DNA of 64,000 nt from positions 89,362,879-89,426,878 of the forward strand of contig NC_068939.1 of assembly GCF_016801865.2 (NCBI RefSeq). Direction: 5' to 3'. The notes below the pieces were generated by a model, which worked only from the letters and a program-made list of their open reading frames with translations, did not search any database and was not told where the DNA came from. Shown one piece after another: positions 1-13,120 of the stretch. The translations under genes were made by a program, and so were the position numbers. The number at the start of each line of letters is the position of its first letter. Positions within the stretch are counted from its first letter, which is position 1. Origin of the DNA: Culex pipiens pallens. Lineage: Eukaryota > Arthropoda > Insecta > Diptera > Culicidae.

Positions 1-477
1 ATCATGTAAGAGTTTTCTTATAGGTTTTGATTCGGGGAACAACTTTGTAGAACATCGCAAAGCGCTAGGAAATGATCCCGAAAAGATACAGGTTAATTTT
101 ATGAGCATATTTTGAAATTTTGCCGAAAAAAGTAAACGCTAAAAAACATCCTGTATCTTTCCAGGATCAATTCTTAGCACTTTGCGATGTTCTACAAAGT
201 TGTTCCCCGGATCAAAACCTATAAGAAACCTATGAATAGGAAAATTTGATAGGGTTTTGGGAAATTTTCTATAAGAACATGTAAAAAGTTACAATTCTCC
301 ATATTAAATTGAATCAAGTTCCATACTAACTTCAGATCAAAACTGGAGCAACTAAACCTTAACCAAATGAGCTCAAATTTTAAGGCTAGCTTCTGGGGTC
401 ATAGCACTTTGAAATTCCGGTTGATGCAAACGAAATAGAACACTTTTGTCTTTTTCATATATCCGTGAACCACGCTA
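1..477. mobile_element. Foldback hAT-like MITE, cut by window edge
   Basis: The segments at about 12-95 and 150-235 are near-perfect inverted copies (both contain CTTTGTAGAACATCGCAAAG or its complement), forming a hairpin. The right end reads CGTGAACCACGCTA at 464-477, identical to the right terminus of the complete element at 15982-16683, so this is the same family. Its left end lies outside the window. Confidence 0.75.
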
Positions 478-1390
478 GTGAACACGTGGCAGAGCATACA
501 ATCAAGTTTTGGCTCAGTAACATTCTTTAAAGTAATAAAATTACAATTATTGATGATCCTGTAACAATTTGAACTATTCTAAATAACGTAACATGATGAT
601 TTTGCAATAATACTGCAATCGATGCTTCTCCACGTGTTCACCGTCTGACATGGGGCGTCGTAATTTTCACCTAGCCTAAGGACAATGCGTACATTTGAAA
701 GGTAAATCGTTGATTCTGAAGACATCGGACGTCGATCCAATGCGCACCTTGGGGACAGAATGGACAACCCTAATTTCTTCTGGAATTTGTTCATTGGACT
801 ATCCCCTACACACCTGTCTTTATTCCGAGTGAATCCATGTTATCCCCAGACCTGTAGGAACGATGGAACTAAAAGCATAAAAATCCCATAGTAATTTCCA
901 TGTAAACTTTAAACCGCTGGGGACAGGCCAATTCTCAACCAAATGGACTGATATTTGGCATGAGAGTACCTATGGGTATCCTCTACTAGGGGAACCTCGG
1001 TTTGCCTGATTCTGAGAACTTTTTTGTTTGGATGAAACACCCTAATGTCCAATTACCTCGACATTCAAACTTGGCGTTGTGCGGCTGGTTCGTGATCTTG
1101 CGTGAACTTTTTTTTCATTTTAGGCTATCGCTGAGACTCGCGCGTGTTGAAGTAGTGAACTTTATAGCTTGTCGCAGATTAAGATTTATCTTTTGGTGGG
1201 TATTGTGGACGCATTCCAGTGGTTTGAATATAAGATGAATTACGAGGGATATGCCTGAATTGCTGAACTTGACCTTGATCATTGTGTTTGAGTGGGCTTA
1301 AAGGAAGTTGATTGTTAACACACAAAATGTAAGAGTAAAAATGTTGACTTATAGTTTGAACGGAAATGCTTATTAAACAAGATTTATTAA
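478..1390. other. No gene seen
   Basis: AT-rich DNA with only short chance frames of up to 96 residues. No splice structure, known motif or clear repeat boundary was found. Confidence 0.5.
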
Positions 1391-2048
1391 CACTCAAACG
1401 CTCGGGTAGTAATTTGACCCCTATTTTTTTCTCAAAAAATTCATAACTTTTGGTACAAATATGGTCCACTTTTACCGGAGATATTCCGGATTCCGTTGGG
1501 GTACCTCGGCCCTAGTATTTGGGTTTTTGGTCAATATAACAAAATTTATTCCACAAAACAAAGCCGCAAATGATGCAAAACTTCAAGACATCATCATAAT
1601 ACATCATCCTGCATAGATACATGACATGGTCAAGTCCTTCGGGCACCGGAAAAGGTTCCAACCGGAAACGTTTCAAAGAGCTGATGTCGATTGGTGCCCA
1701 ACTGGAACCGGCTCCGGTGCCCCGTAGGACTTAACCATGTCAATTATTTTTGCAGAATGATGTATTAGAATGATGCCTTGAAGTTTTGCATCATTTGCGG
1801 CTTTGTTTTGTGGAATAAATTTTGTTATATTGTCCAAAAACCCAAATAGGAGAGCCGAGATACCCCAGCGGAATCCGGAATATCTCCGGTAAAAGTGGAC
1901 CAAATTTGTCACCCATCTGACAGTTAAAAATATATACAAATCTGGATCTTTTGCAGCCAGAAGCATCCGAATTGGTCAATTCTACCAAATGCAATGAGAT
2001 TTTTAAGAAAAAAAAATAGGGGTCAAATGACTACCCGAGCGTTTGAGC
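1391..2048. mobile_element. Foldback element, about 0.66 kb
   Basis: The outer ends ACTCAAACGCTCGGGTAGT (from 1391) and ACTACCCGAGCGTTTGAG (ending about 2048) are inverted. The complementarity continues inward (GTCCACTTTTACCGGAGATA at 1463 against its complement near 1885, and GCCGCAAATGATGCAAAACT at 1563 against about 1785) to a centre near 1680. No convincing TSD was found. Confidence 0.7.
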
Positions 2049-2146
2049 GTTAATTTCATTCAAATTTCGTGTAAAATTCAAAATAAAATGAGAGGTCAAT
2101 TTTTATGCGATCATTCAAGAATTAAAAAAAAAACAACTTTCTATTA

Positions 2147-2311
2147 AGGGACCATCCATAAACCACGTGGACACTTTAGGGGAGGGGGGGGGGGTATGGC
2201 GATTGTCCACGATCCATACAACAAAGTTTTTTTTGTATGGACAATTGCCCACGAGGGGGGGGGGGGTAACAGATTCACAAAAAACTGTCCACGTGGTTTA
2301 TGGATGGTCCC
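2147..2311. mobile_element. Short MITE, 165 bp, TA flanks
   Basis: The ends AGGGACCATCCATAAACCAC and its complement GTGGTTTATGGATGGTCCC face each other. TA dinucleotides flank both sides (2145-2146 and 2312-2313), as in Tc1/mariner-type MITEs. Two G-runs and an internal TTTGTATGGACAATTG arm fold as well. Confidence 0.75.
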
Positions 2312-2454
2312 TAAGCTACAAAACAGCATGGAAGTCAATCAAAATCTGCAGGAAATCTGTTCTCATGCTTTTTTTTATGATATAGGGGTATAACAATTTT
2401 GCCCGTTATCGACAATTTTCGACTTCACTGACGGCTGTTTGATTGTAATAAAAA

Positions 2455-4290
2455 AACGTTACTTAATCCACCCTTAGGTGGTTGGTGCCTTCCTCACATT
2501 TAGAGGGTAATGCTATCCAAAATAGATTCAAAAGGGCGGACCTTTCAGTGTTCTATCAACTTGTTTAATTATTCATACCATCGGATTGGGTAGTCAGATC
2601 TTCATAATTCAGGGCACTTATGTGCTTATAACTTTTGGTAGGGTTGTCAGGTCTTCAATCTTTTGAACTCGTTGGAAAGATCTTTTGATCACCTATCCAT
2701 CGACACGTCGCATGATATATCCGGACAACGTTTTCATCGAAATATATGAGATCCGATCTCTAAAAAGTTCATAAATAACACTTATATGCTATTTATGAGG
2801 TCTTTTGGCTGCATGATAGATCCGGACAACGTTTTCATCGAAATATATGAGATCCGGCCTCTAAAAAATTCATAAATAACACTTAAGTGCACATAACTTT
2901 TGATATGGTTGTCAGATCTTCAATCTTTTGATCTCGTTGGAAAGGTCTTTAAAATACCTTTCTAACAATGTATATCATGACCCTCATTTTTCTAGCATAA
3001 CTTTTGAAGTACTTTACTAAACTAATTTTCAATAGCGACTTATGGGACCCCAAGACGGATCGAATGAAACCAATACGGCCCAAATCGGTTCAGCAAGTGC
3101 CGAGATAATGCAGTGCAAATTTTTTTGATCAGCATCCCACCACACACACAGACATTTGCTCAGAATGTGATTCTGAGTCGATAAGTATTAGCCTGGGTCA
3201 AAAAAATTAAAGTTGCTCAAATCAAAAATTATATGAGATTGCACGAAAGAGTACTCAAAAAGAAGGCTCAGGCCAAAATTTCAGCCCATTTGGTTGTAAA
3301 CTGGCTTGCCTTGAGAAGGAACAAGTTTAAATGGGAATTAACCCGTAAAATTGGAGCATTTAGGTAAATTGCTCTGTACAAGTCAGCCGTTAACAAATGA
3401 CGACTTTTGCAACCCATGGGGTCCTAGGGGATGGTCTGGGGAACAATTCCTCCGAAGGGTGCAAGACGATCCGAGGCCCCTGATCTTGCCTTGAACCGGA
3501 TTCATTCCGGCGTCGCAGAAATTATCATGGTCCCAGCAAAATGTATAGGGAAAAATCAAAGCACACTAAGAAGGCTGCCTCGATCAGAGGACGCCACATG
3601 GCAATCAGCCACCACGTGGCAGGAGGTTATCATCCATTTTTGCTTTTAAAGTGGTTTTATTATTCCTAGGACACTTTATTCAACCAGATATTTGATCAAA
3701 AACACCTTAACAACGCTAAACGTAATTTTGAAACCGAATTTGAAGTTATTTTCCTGCCACGTGGTGGCTGATTGCCATGTGGCGTTCTCTGATCGAGGCA
3801 GCCTTCTTAGTGTGCTTTGATTTTTCCCTATACATTTTGCTGGGACCATGATAATTTCTGCGACGCCGGAATGATTCCGGTTCAAGGCAAGATCAGGGGC
3901 TTCGGATCGTCTTGCACCCTTCAGAGGAATTGTTCCCCAGACCATCCACTAGGACCCCATGATATGCAAAAGTCGTCATTTGTTAACGGCCGACTTGTAC
4001 AGAGCAATTTACCTAAATGCTCCAATTTTACGGGTTAATTCCCATTTAAACTTGTTCCTTCTCAAGGCAAGCCAGTTTTCAACCAAATGGGCTAAAATTT
4101 TGGCCTGAGCCTCCATTTTGAGTATTCTTTCGAGCAATCTCATATAATTTTTGATTTGAGCAACTTTATTTTTTTGACCCGGGCTAATAAGTATACTTGA
4201 AGGTAGGTCTAGGAGGTCAAATGAAGAATTTAGTTTTTCGAGTGATTTTATAGCCTTTCCTCAGTAAGGTGAGGAAGGCAAAAAGCTTCT
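2455..4290. repeat. Interspersed repeat family B, interrupted by a foldback element
   Basis: It begins TTACTTAATCCACC, runs through TTGGTGCCTTCCTCAC and ends near GTGAGGAAGGCAAAA. The same family occurs in opposite orientation at 49518-50757 and as a 5' fragment at 42018-42110. It contains repeated ~110 bp sub-blocks with CCGGACAACGTTTTCATCGA at 2728 and 2822. A 1 kb foldback element is inserted at 3189-4186. Superfamily unknown. Confidence 0.65.
3189..4186. mobile_element. hAT-like foldback element, 998 bp, 8-bp TSD
   Basis: The ends TAGCCTGGGTCAAAAAAA and TTTTTTTGACCCGGGCTA are inverted, and the arms are near-perfect complements almost to the centre near 3680. That is why similar short frames occur on both strands (for example 3431-3649 plus and 3676-3945 minus). 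The 8-bp duplication ATAAGTAT flanks it exactly (3181-3188, 4187-4194). An 8-bp TSD and a TAG start suggest the hAT superfamily. There is no transposase. Confidence 0.88.
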
Positions 4291-4328
4291 TGAAACGAGG
4301 ATCGAACCAGAAACTTCTTGGTTCGTAA

Positions 4329-4485
4329 TAGGGGGATGGCGTCGCTCTCATCGAAACCGACTACTTTATCGACTTCATTTTGCTGGGCGAGATAGGAAGC
4401 CGTCTATTTTTAGACGATGACTCAGCACTTTTCCACTCTTGCACTTAAAAAACCAGATGGCAGCACGATGTAACGTCACGTCTCT
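4329..4485. mobile_element. MITE family D copy (TAGGGGGATGGCGTC)
   Basis: Shares GACTACTTTATCGACTTCAT, CTATTTTTAGACGATGACTC and GGCAGCACGATGTAACG with the copies at 40221-40406 and 42417-42780. This copy lacks the ATTTTTAGACCAC segment near its left end and has a degraded right end. Confidence 0.7.
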
Positions 4486-6367
4486 GTTCAATATGTTCCC
4501 ATGTCATGTCTCCACGGTAGATTGCTTGATGAATTGAAAGGACAGAACACGAACGTATTCTTCTCTTTTAACAGTTGTTCACGGATTTGCCATCATATAA
4601 ATGTATTTGTGAGAACTATAGACATGGCGCTGACATGTTTACATACGGTCAAAATTGATACACTCAAACCCCGATGGTTTGACAACAACGATAGCGTTCG
4701 TGAGCCCCGTGTAAAAAGTGACAGTTCGTCACTTTTTAGTTTGACTTTGACCAACTAACGGGGTACAAACTAAAAAAGTGTTATACCAAAAATTGACCAC
4801 CCACCGGGGGTTGAGTGTATACGAGCTTGCTGCATAATCTATTATAAAAGGTATTTTTTTTTTGTAGTAAATCCACTATGACAGATTTTGATGCATTTCT
4901 TGCATGTGGGTGTATCCAACGAATCTAAGAGCTTGAAGATTTGATAACCCTGTCTTGCCAAAATGGGTCATTTTTTGGGAACTTACACGAAATCGGAAAA
5001 AAGGTTGACCTGACCCCTCCCGATTTTTGGAATCGTGAACACCGTACCATGAAAATGCGAATATCTGAGTGTATAAGATAAACCTGACTTGCTCTAAAGG
5101 ATATAAATTTCTCACCATGGATACTTTCATTTATTACACACATCATTAGAATAGCGCTAAACACACCAACAACCCAACCATCTCGATCTTGGCAGCTGGC
5201 CACAGCCAGTGAAATGCGCGGAAAGCGATATTCTGTGTCGTCTGAGTTGCGCGCGGTTCCGATATAGGTCAAGTTCGGGGCGCCTTGAAATTTAAATCTT
5301 TATTCAAGCTGCTGCCGCTGTTGCCATCATGGATGACCTTGCAAGTGCGTGTATTAAGTGATCAAACCGGGCGGCGCTCAACGGAAGTGAAAGATTCGCG
5401 ACTTGCGATGCAGCCGGGCAGGGCTGGGTGCCAAACAGTCAGTGTTTTCATCTTGGTCTGAGTTTCCAATGATTTGCATGCAGTTTCTTTCAGTCAGTGT
5501 CGATTTTAGAGCGCCAATTTAAGTGATTTTTAAAGGCTTTGTTTCATTTTGTTTAACAAATGTTATTGAGATTGAATATAGTTTGTTTATTTTTACCGAT
5601 AAATTTCAACAACAATTTGAGGAGTACTTTGTAAAAAATATTGATTAATCAAAATAGTTTATTATAATTGTAGATTTAGTTCAATGTAAAACCTTATAAT
5701 TTATTCCGACATATAATTTAAAATATTGTCAAACCCTGACGGTATCCCTCGCTACCGACAATAAATGACGTGTACTCCCGAGGCAATCCCAACGGCGCGT
5801 TGCCAGCAAATTGGTTCACTGACCTTGTGCTTCCTAAATTTGTTCCGCATCTGGACAAAAATTCGCATTTGCACCCCAGTGACCTAGTGGAACCCAGCGC
5901 TCTCGTGCAAACTGTCCCAAACCAGTTGTGGAAGTGGTTGGCATATATATAAAAAGCATGAGGTACAGAAATTATATTTTGCTGGACCACACCACCGGAA
6001 CTAATAAGTGACATTTGGCTGGCCATATTGACAAACTTGTTCCATTTATAAATAACGCATTATTTAATGTTTGCTTGTGAATATTCTAAAGAACGATAAA
6101 ATACATAATTACTTAAATTTAATCAAAATTATGTCTTTAATTCAAAAGAAAAAAGCAACAAAACAGAAGTAGTAACTTCATGTTTTCATACTTGAAGTGG
6201 CACCATGGTGTAACTCACGTGGAGATTTTTGTTTGTGTTATGAGTTTGTGTTATGAGAATAAAGTTGAGCTATGATGAATAATAACAAACCGAATGGGTC
6301 GCCCCTCTGGTTTGGACCATAATATGATTAAGAGGCAGTATTTGTAGATTCTGCTCGGTTTGTTCTA
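4486..6367. other. No gene seen; one GC-rich island
   Basis: Mostly AT-rich. 5160-5460 is GC-rich and holds two TCAGT initiator-like sites (near 5438 and 5493), so an unseen promoter or 5' UTR is possible, but no open frame with family features follows. The stretch around 4960-5130 shares a motif (ACACGAAATCGGAAAAA) with 10070-10086. Confidence 0.4.
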
Positions 6368-7679
6368 GAGGTCGTATAGAGGTGCTCCGATTTGGATGAA
6401 ACTTTCAGGGTTTGTTTGTCTATACATGAGATGAACTCATGTCAAATATGAGCCCTCTACGACAAAGGGAAGTGGGTTAAAACGGGCATTGAAGTTTGAG
6501 GTCCAAAACACATGAAAAATCTTAAAATTGCTCGCATTCCCGAAAACTTCATCAATTTCAACTCTCTTAGATGCATTCGAATGGTCTTTTGAAGCCCTTC
6601 AAAATGTGCTATAGACATCCAGGATTGGTTTGACTTTTTCTCATAGCTTTTGCAAATTACTGTACTTTTGGCAACAGCCTCCAACACCCATACTCCCATA
6701 GGTCAAAAGTTAGGAAATTTCATAGACTATAAGCCTATGGTATTAACTTTTTGGCCAATCGTAGTTTTTCTCAAAGTTTTACGATTTTTCTAGAACAAAC
6801 ATTTTAAAATTTTAGTTTTTGCCCTGTAGGCCAAGAAGACGGCATTTTTTGGTCTCAATTTGATCTCATATTCGGAATCCTCAGACAATTTCACGTAAGT
6901 TAGAAGTATTGGAGTTGTAATTTTGATTTAAAAAATAATTAAATAAAACATTATTGAAAAAAGAAATAGATCTTATTTACCCTATGATCAATACGTCAAA
7001 TGCTGTATCGAGTAGGCGAAATCCTGTTTTACCCCCAATCCAACAAATTGTTAAAAAATGTTTTAATTAATTCTAAATGGTATTTTTTCCAATCAAATTC
7101 AAAATTCCAACACCTCAATCTAATGTAAAATTTTCTGAGGATTCCGAATATGACAAAATTGAGACCAAAAAGTGCCACTATGGCGGCCTACAGGGCAAAA
7201 ACTAACGTTGTAAAATGTTTGTTCTAGAAAAATCGAAAAACTATGAGAAAAACTGCGATTGGCCAAAAAGTTAATACCGTAGGATTATAGTCCATGAAAT
7301 TCCCTAACTTTTGACCTATGGGAGTATGGGTGTTGGAGGCTGTTGCCAAAAGTTATTAAGGTTTTAAAAAAATCAATTTTCAATAGTAATTTGCAAAAGC
7401 TATGAGAAAAAGTCAAACCAATCCTGGATGTCTATAGCACATTTTGAAGGGCTTCAAAAGACCATTCAAATGCATCTAAGAGAGTTGAAATTGATGAAGT
7501 TTTACGGAAATGCGAGCAATTTTAAGATTTTTCATGTGTTTTGGACCTCAAACTTCAATGCCCGTTTTAACCCACTTCCCTTTGTCGTAGAGGGCTCATA
7601 TTTGACATGAGTTCATCTCATGTATAGACAAACAAACCCTGAAAGTTTCATCCAAATCGGAGCACCTCGATACGACCTG
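6368..7679. mobile_element. Large foldback element, about 1.3 kb
   Basis: Outer inverted ends AGGTGCTCCGATTTGGATGA (6378) and TCATCCAAATCGGAGCACCT (7648). The complementarity continues through TTTGTTTGTCTATACATGAG, GATGCATTCGAATGGTCTTT and TTTTTGCCCTGTAGGCC to a loop near 6950-7060, giving arms of about 600 bp. There is no coding frame and no clear TSD. Confidence 0.8.
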
Positions 7680-10299
7680 TTTCACATCGATGAAAAACTC
7701 GCTCTTAATATCTGTGAACCGAATTAACATATCAGGCGTGTTTATTAATGCTTCAAGCACGTGCGGCGTCTTCGGAATGAATTATTTCCGGATATTTGGA
7801 AACAAAGTTAGTTTATTTCTAGTGTATCCATCATTTTTATGGGAAATAAGCTGATATTGTGCATATAAAGAAGTTTCACTGTTTAAAAAGCTTTTTTATG
7901 CTGATCGAAAATTCCAAAATGTTTACAAGAAAGTAATTTTTCGAATCAAAACATAAATTTATAGTAGCTAAAAGACGGACGATCACGAAAAGAAATTGTT
8001 CGCTGTCTTAGTTTTGATTGTCGAGTTTCGAGTTTGTGTATTTACTCTGAAGGGATTCAAAAAAAAAATCCAAGATGGCGGCAAACATTTCGAAAATGAA
8101 ATATTAAAAAATGTATTCTGTTATTTTATAGGCATTCTACTTTTCAAAGACTTCGGATAATCGAGTCTAGATTGTATATAAGAGAAAAGCTTTGAATTCA
8201 TGCAAATATAGCTGATTCCAAATGTTAACGTTTTTTTCTGATCATTGATCCAAAAAACCAATTCATTGAATAAGTTTTTTTAAATTGACTTATTTTACGA
8301 TTTTGGTCAGTTTATAAATCTGAAAATTATGAAGATGTTTCACAGCTATAACATCTTTTTCCTAATAAAATCCTTCAAATTGATAGCTTTTTAAACAATG
8401 GTTTGAATTTTGCATATAAATCAAACTTGGAATCAAAGATTCAACCAAATTGAATTAAAGCCGTTTTTAACATGATTTATGGTAAAAATGATTTTAATAA
8501 TGTTCATCGTCAATTCAAATAGCTGAAAATTGCTGAAATACAGTCTCATTTTAATAAGACTCTCAAAATGGATTTTTCGACTTTTTTTGAAAACATTATT
8601 TTTAGGAAGATTATTGCAGCACCAAAATAACAAATGATTGGTTTTTAACAGAAAACAACCGACGGAAGGTTGCCGAACTCTCTTCCTTTTAAAACTAAAG
8701 GCTTATTGAATGACACTTAGAAAACCTTTGGTTCTTTCATCAATACCTCGGTAACTAATTGTATGGATTTAAAAATACAAAAGAAAAATTAATAGAGAAT
8801 TTTCTCAGCTATCCGTAAAATAATATTTTCAGAAATAGACAAAGATTGACACATTTTTTCTTTATTAAACAAATTGCGAATCACTTTGATCAATTGTTTT
8901 GGCGGCAAAAGTTGCGGTTTTTATCCCCTTGCAGGCCGTTGCAAATATTCTTATAACATATGTGTTATTATAACAGACAAGTTGGGAAAAAAGGATATAA
9001 TATTCTGTACTGCAATTTTCTACAATATTTGTTAATGTTTTTTTTTTAATTAGGTATTTGTTGTGAATAATAAAGATTGTATTGCTTGCTTGTTTAAACA
9101 AACCGTCGCTTGTCTGCTACCTTGTGACACGTCTGCTGTCAAAAAGGACGACAAGACACAAGCGACAAAATCCCTTTTCAATGAGTCGTTATCGATAAAG
9201 CTCCCAACCCGCACTGATTTCGCTTCCTTTTGCGGACTCGTCTGTTGTGATCCGCTAATAATGTTGTCCAGGCACGCACTCGCACAAACACTCACACCCA
9301 GAGCCGAAGGCAGCATGTCTAAAAACGGAATCAAACTCGCCATCACTGCTGACCTCTAAACGCGGTTGTAGCCCTTCCGGAGGAGTCGTCGTCAGGCATC
9401 GTGATAGTATACAGCGTGAGAGGGGGGAATGAACGCAACGACGCCTGACTCCGTGAGAGTGACTGGGACAGTCGCGGACGGCTAAATGACTGACTGCTCT
9501 CGAAGGTCAAGTTGTCGCCAGATTCTGAGACTGCACACCACACGCAATCTCCGTTGGAGCGCTTGGTTCAGGGAGATGCTGCTGCTGCTGCTTAGCAATA
9601 TATCTGTATTTGCGATGATGAACGATGGTCACGATGCGTGGATGCTCCTCTCAGACACTTATAAATCATCGGTGATTGAAGAGGTGGATGGGATCGTCAA
9701 ATTATGGAAGATGATTAGGAAAACGAGCAAAATTGAATTCCACAACAGGCATAACCAACAGTTTGCTGTAGATTTTTGTAATGCTGCTTATTCTATAATT
9801 TTTCAAATAAAAAGAGTTTTTGAGGATTTTAAAACATTAAATAAGCCAAGGTCACGGAAAACAATTTTTGCATTAAAAAAAAGGATTAAATCATGGTAAA
9901 ATACTAAAAAGACACTTAAACACTCTGAATGGGTCAAAATAAGTTATTCCACATCGACATATTAATAAAAAAAAATGGTTTTTTGAGAGCCCGTTTTTGG
10001 TCACAAACGTATCTCAATTCGACGCTGTCGTGCCATCCTGTCGTACATGGGTTATTCTCTACCAACTCACACGAAATCGGAAAAAGTTGCCCCGATCCCT
10101 CTTCGATTTGCGTGAAACTTTGTCCTAAGGGGTAACTTTTGTCCCTGATCACGAATCCGAGGTCCGTTTTTTGATATCTCGTGACGGAGGGGCGGTACGA
10201 CCCCTTCCATTTTTGAACATGCGAAAAAAGACGTGTTTTTCAATAATTTGCAGCCTGAAACGGTGATGAGATAGAAATTTGGTGTCCAAGGGACTTTTA
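7680..10299. other. No gene identified
   Basis: AT-rich except for a GC-rich island at about 9080-9620 with CTG repeats. A 137-residue frame at 9486-9899 matches no family I know and begins in the CTG-rich stretch, so I do not call it a gene. The block at 10080-10190 (CCTCTTCGATTTGCGTGAAA, CGAATCCGAGGTCCG) recurs at 20356-20445. Confidence 0.4.
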
Positions 10300-11095
10300 T
10301 GTAAAATTAGACGCCCGATTTGATTTTTCAAAAAAAAATACTAAAAAAGTTTTAAAAACTCTGCCAGTTTTCGTTACTCGACTGTAAAAAATTTTGGAAC
10401 ATGTCATTTTATGGGAAATTTAATGTACTTTTCGAATCTACATTGACCCAGAAGGATCCTTTTTTATTTAAAACAAAGTTTTTCATTTTAAAATTTCGTG
10501 TTTTTTTCAAACTTGCAGGGTTATTTTTTAGAGTGTAACAATGTTCTACAAAGTTGTAGAGCCGACAATCACAAAAAAAAATATAAAAATCACGAGTTAT
10601 CGCGTTTTTACGAAAAAACATGTTTTGAAAAAGTTGGTCGCCGTCGATCATGGCCGTTCATCGCAACCCTCCCTTGACAGACACGGACGACGAAATAAAA
10701 AGAAACGCAAAAAGTAACTTTTTCAAAACTTTTATTCGTAACTTGTGATGTTTATAAGCAAACTTCTTATGTTTTTTTTATCAAATATTTTTTTTTGTAA
10801 TTGTCTGCTCTACAACTTTGTAGAACATTACTACACTCAAAAAATAACCCTGCAAAGTTAGAAAAAACGCGAAATTTCAAAATGAAAAATTTTGTTCTAA
10901 ATGAATAAATTACCTCCCCAATGTAGATTCGAAAAGTACATTAAATTTCCTATAATATTACATGTTCCAAAATTTTTTACAGTCAAGTAACGGAAAATGG
11001 CAGAGTTTTTAAAACTTTTTTATTTTTTTTTTTCGATGAAAAATACGTTTTTTCGGAATTTTGAGTACGCCATCGAATTGGGCGTCTAATCTTCT
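10300..11095. mobile_element. Foldback element, about 0.8 kb
   Basis: GTTTTAAAAACTCTGCCA at 10350 pairs with its complement at 10999. CTTTTCGAATCTACATTG pairs with CAATGTAGATTCGAAAAG (10920), and TTCTACAAAGTTGTAGAG at 10542 with its complement near 10808. The loop is at about 10640-10710. The outer limits are blurred. Confidence 0.7.
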
Positions 11096-12152
11096 ATAAA
11101 TATAAAAAATTTTGACGGTTTTGTTCGAACGCGAATCAGTTCAATACGGATGAAAAATCGAGGTGCTCTTTGTTGCGTTGGGTTCGTATAAGTTCAAGGA
11201 TGGTTCTTACGCCAAAAAGGAACAACTTTGGCCACTCTGGAATCGATTCCGGAAAATCTGCAGATTGTATGGGAAAAGTTGCGTAAAATCAAAATTTGAT
11301 CACAGGAGGCTGAATAAGCAAACACGTCAAGAAACCAAAAAAGGGCAGGACGAAGTTTGCCGGGAAAAGCTTGTTTTAGCATAAAAATGAACCAATAATA
11401 AAAAAACGAAACGAAAGATCGATTCACGCAAACACAGATAATTTCTCACGAAAACGCGAAGCTTGGTTGAATTCATCAACCCAACCGGTTCCTCAGCACG
11501 CACCATTCCAATATGTGCCATAATATCGCCTTAACCGAACTCACGTGAGTCTCCTTCTAGTATTTCATAGTAACGGAATAGGGCAAACAAGCCTATGTTC
11601 GTCTTATATTTATAAATTTAAGGAAAGGGAGCCCAGCGCAACTATTTTCGCGCAAATCACGCGATTTTGGACATATAATTTAAATTCTATAAACACACTA
11701 ACCCTCTTTTTCTCTAACGAGAGGAACGCGACCCAGTGAAACGTGCAACTTTTTTTGTGCAAATTTGCGCTATGACGTGTAGAGTCGCGGGTTCAAGCGC
11801 GCGGAAGGACAAAACTCTATTTTTTGCACACACAAAGCCAACATCTAGGAAGTGACCTCTCTGTCTCCTACCTACTGGTGTACGAACTGCTACCTCACCG
11901 GACATCAATCATGCTGCTGTCAGAATTGAAATGGCAAATGATTAGCCTTAGGATTAGGCTGGAATTTTTATTGTCAGAAAAGTATTATTGCTGGTTTTAT
12001 TAACAAATGAATTTTAGTATTTGGGGTTTGTTTCCAAAATTACCGATTACAGTTTCAGTTATCAGGGAATACATAATTAGTAAACAGTTTCATGAAAACA
12101 TATTAAATATTTTCTCAGAGCTATGGCGTACCAATTAAAAAAAAAATAATAC
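11096..12152. other. No gene seen
   Basis: Short chance frames only. The stretch 11700-11910 is less AT-rich and has a GGTTCAAGC block resembling a Pol III B box, but no cloverleaf could be built. Confidence 0.4.
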
Positions 12153-12714
12153 TGTCAGTGGGGGTGATTATGGGTCAAAAAACGATACACCTCACCATCG
12201 AGAATCTTTCAAAGCAGATTTGTTCTTAGTTACTAACATTTTCCCAAAATATGGTGGATTTTGATGAACACTAACTTAAATGCAAATAGTTTGAAAATTG
12301 ACCCAATCTCATCCCTTAGAGGGGTGACATTGGGTCTAATGAAACTAAAATGATGCTCAAATACAACGATATGGTAAAAACAAGTCATCTAACAGTGTTT
12401 CTTGTTCGAGGGAATCATGTTGACATGCTTCAATGTATGAAGTGGAGAATTTCAAACATTTGGGTAGTTTTCGAGCAATTCCAACAAAAATATTAGAAAA
12501 ATGATTTTTCGAGAGATCATTTTTGGCCAAAAACGTACCTCAACATTAGACAGCTGCCAAAATAACAGGATTTGTTCTAGGAACGACATTTTTTCAGGGA
12601 ATTCTTAAGATGTCCCCTACACAACTCTTTTAACAGAATTCAGTTTCATTGAGAAGAATCTGAGAAATGGTAAAATCCGTAAAAAATCACTTTGACCCAA
12701 TCTCACCCCCCAGA
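12153..12714. mobile_element. Putative TIR element, about 560 bp
   Basis: The left end CAGTGGGGGTGATTATGGGT and the right end TTGACCCAATCTCACCCCCC are imperfect inverted copies of about 23 bp. A further GACCCAATCTCATCCC (12300) and GGGGTGACATTGGGTC (12321) form internal inverted copies. No TSD was seen, so the limits are approximate. Confidence 0.45.
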
Positions 12715-12899
12715 AGCACCATAAAATCTATTGCTAACATGCATTTAAAGAACCAATAAATCATCTTACTTCTGCTCCGTCTTAGCACAAACAGTGCCAA
12801 ATCACTTCCAAAATATATAAAATAGAATAATTACTTTGGCGCCTTTGCGTCACAATCGATTCCTAACCCCCTAGCGCAGTCAATATATGGTTACTGAAC

Positions 12900-13120
12900 T
12901 TGAATTAACCCTAGAAGGTCCCACGTCCCTGGGACACGCCGCCGCCACCGCCGTCGTCGTGCGGTCAGTGCTCAAACGTCGATCCGTGATCTAATGGCCT
13001 GTGGTGCGTGACTCAAAAGGACTCCCTACTGTTGTCGTCGTCGTCGTCGTTGTTTATTGGCACAGTCCAAGTCTGTCAGACTTTGTCATCGTCAGTTGGC
13101 GCGACCTGTCACGTGATAGG
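12900..13120. repeat. GC-rich island with (GTC)n microsatellite
   Basis: CCGCCGCCACCGCCGTCGTC at about 12938 and a GTC run at 13031-13050. It stands out from the AT-rich flanks and could be a 5' UTR or promoter island of an unseen gene. No coding frame supports that. Confidence 0.4.

Noticed and set aside
3431..3945. Matching 72- and 89-residue frames on opposite strands as a gene pair
   Set aside because: They are the two arms of one foldback element.
9486..9899. 137-residue frame as a gene
   Set aside because: Starts in CTG-rich DNA, continues in AT-rich text, no domain, no splice or poly(A) support.
12153..12714. hAT assignment for this TIR element
   Set aside because: No TSD could be found, so the superfamily is left open.
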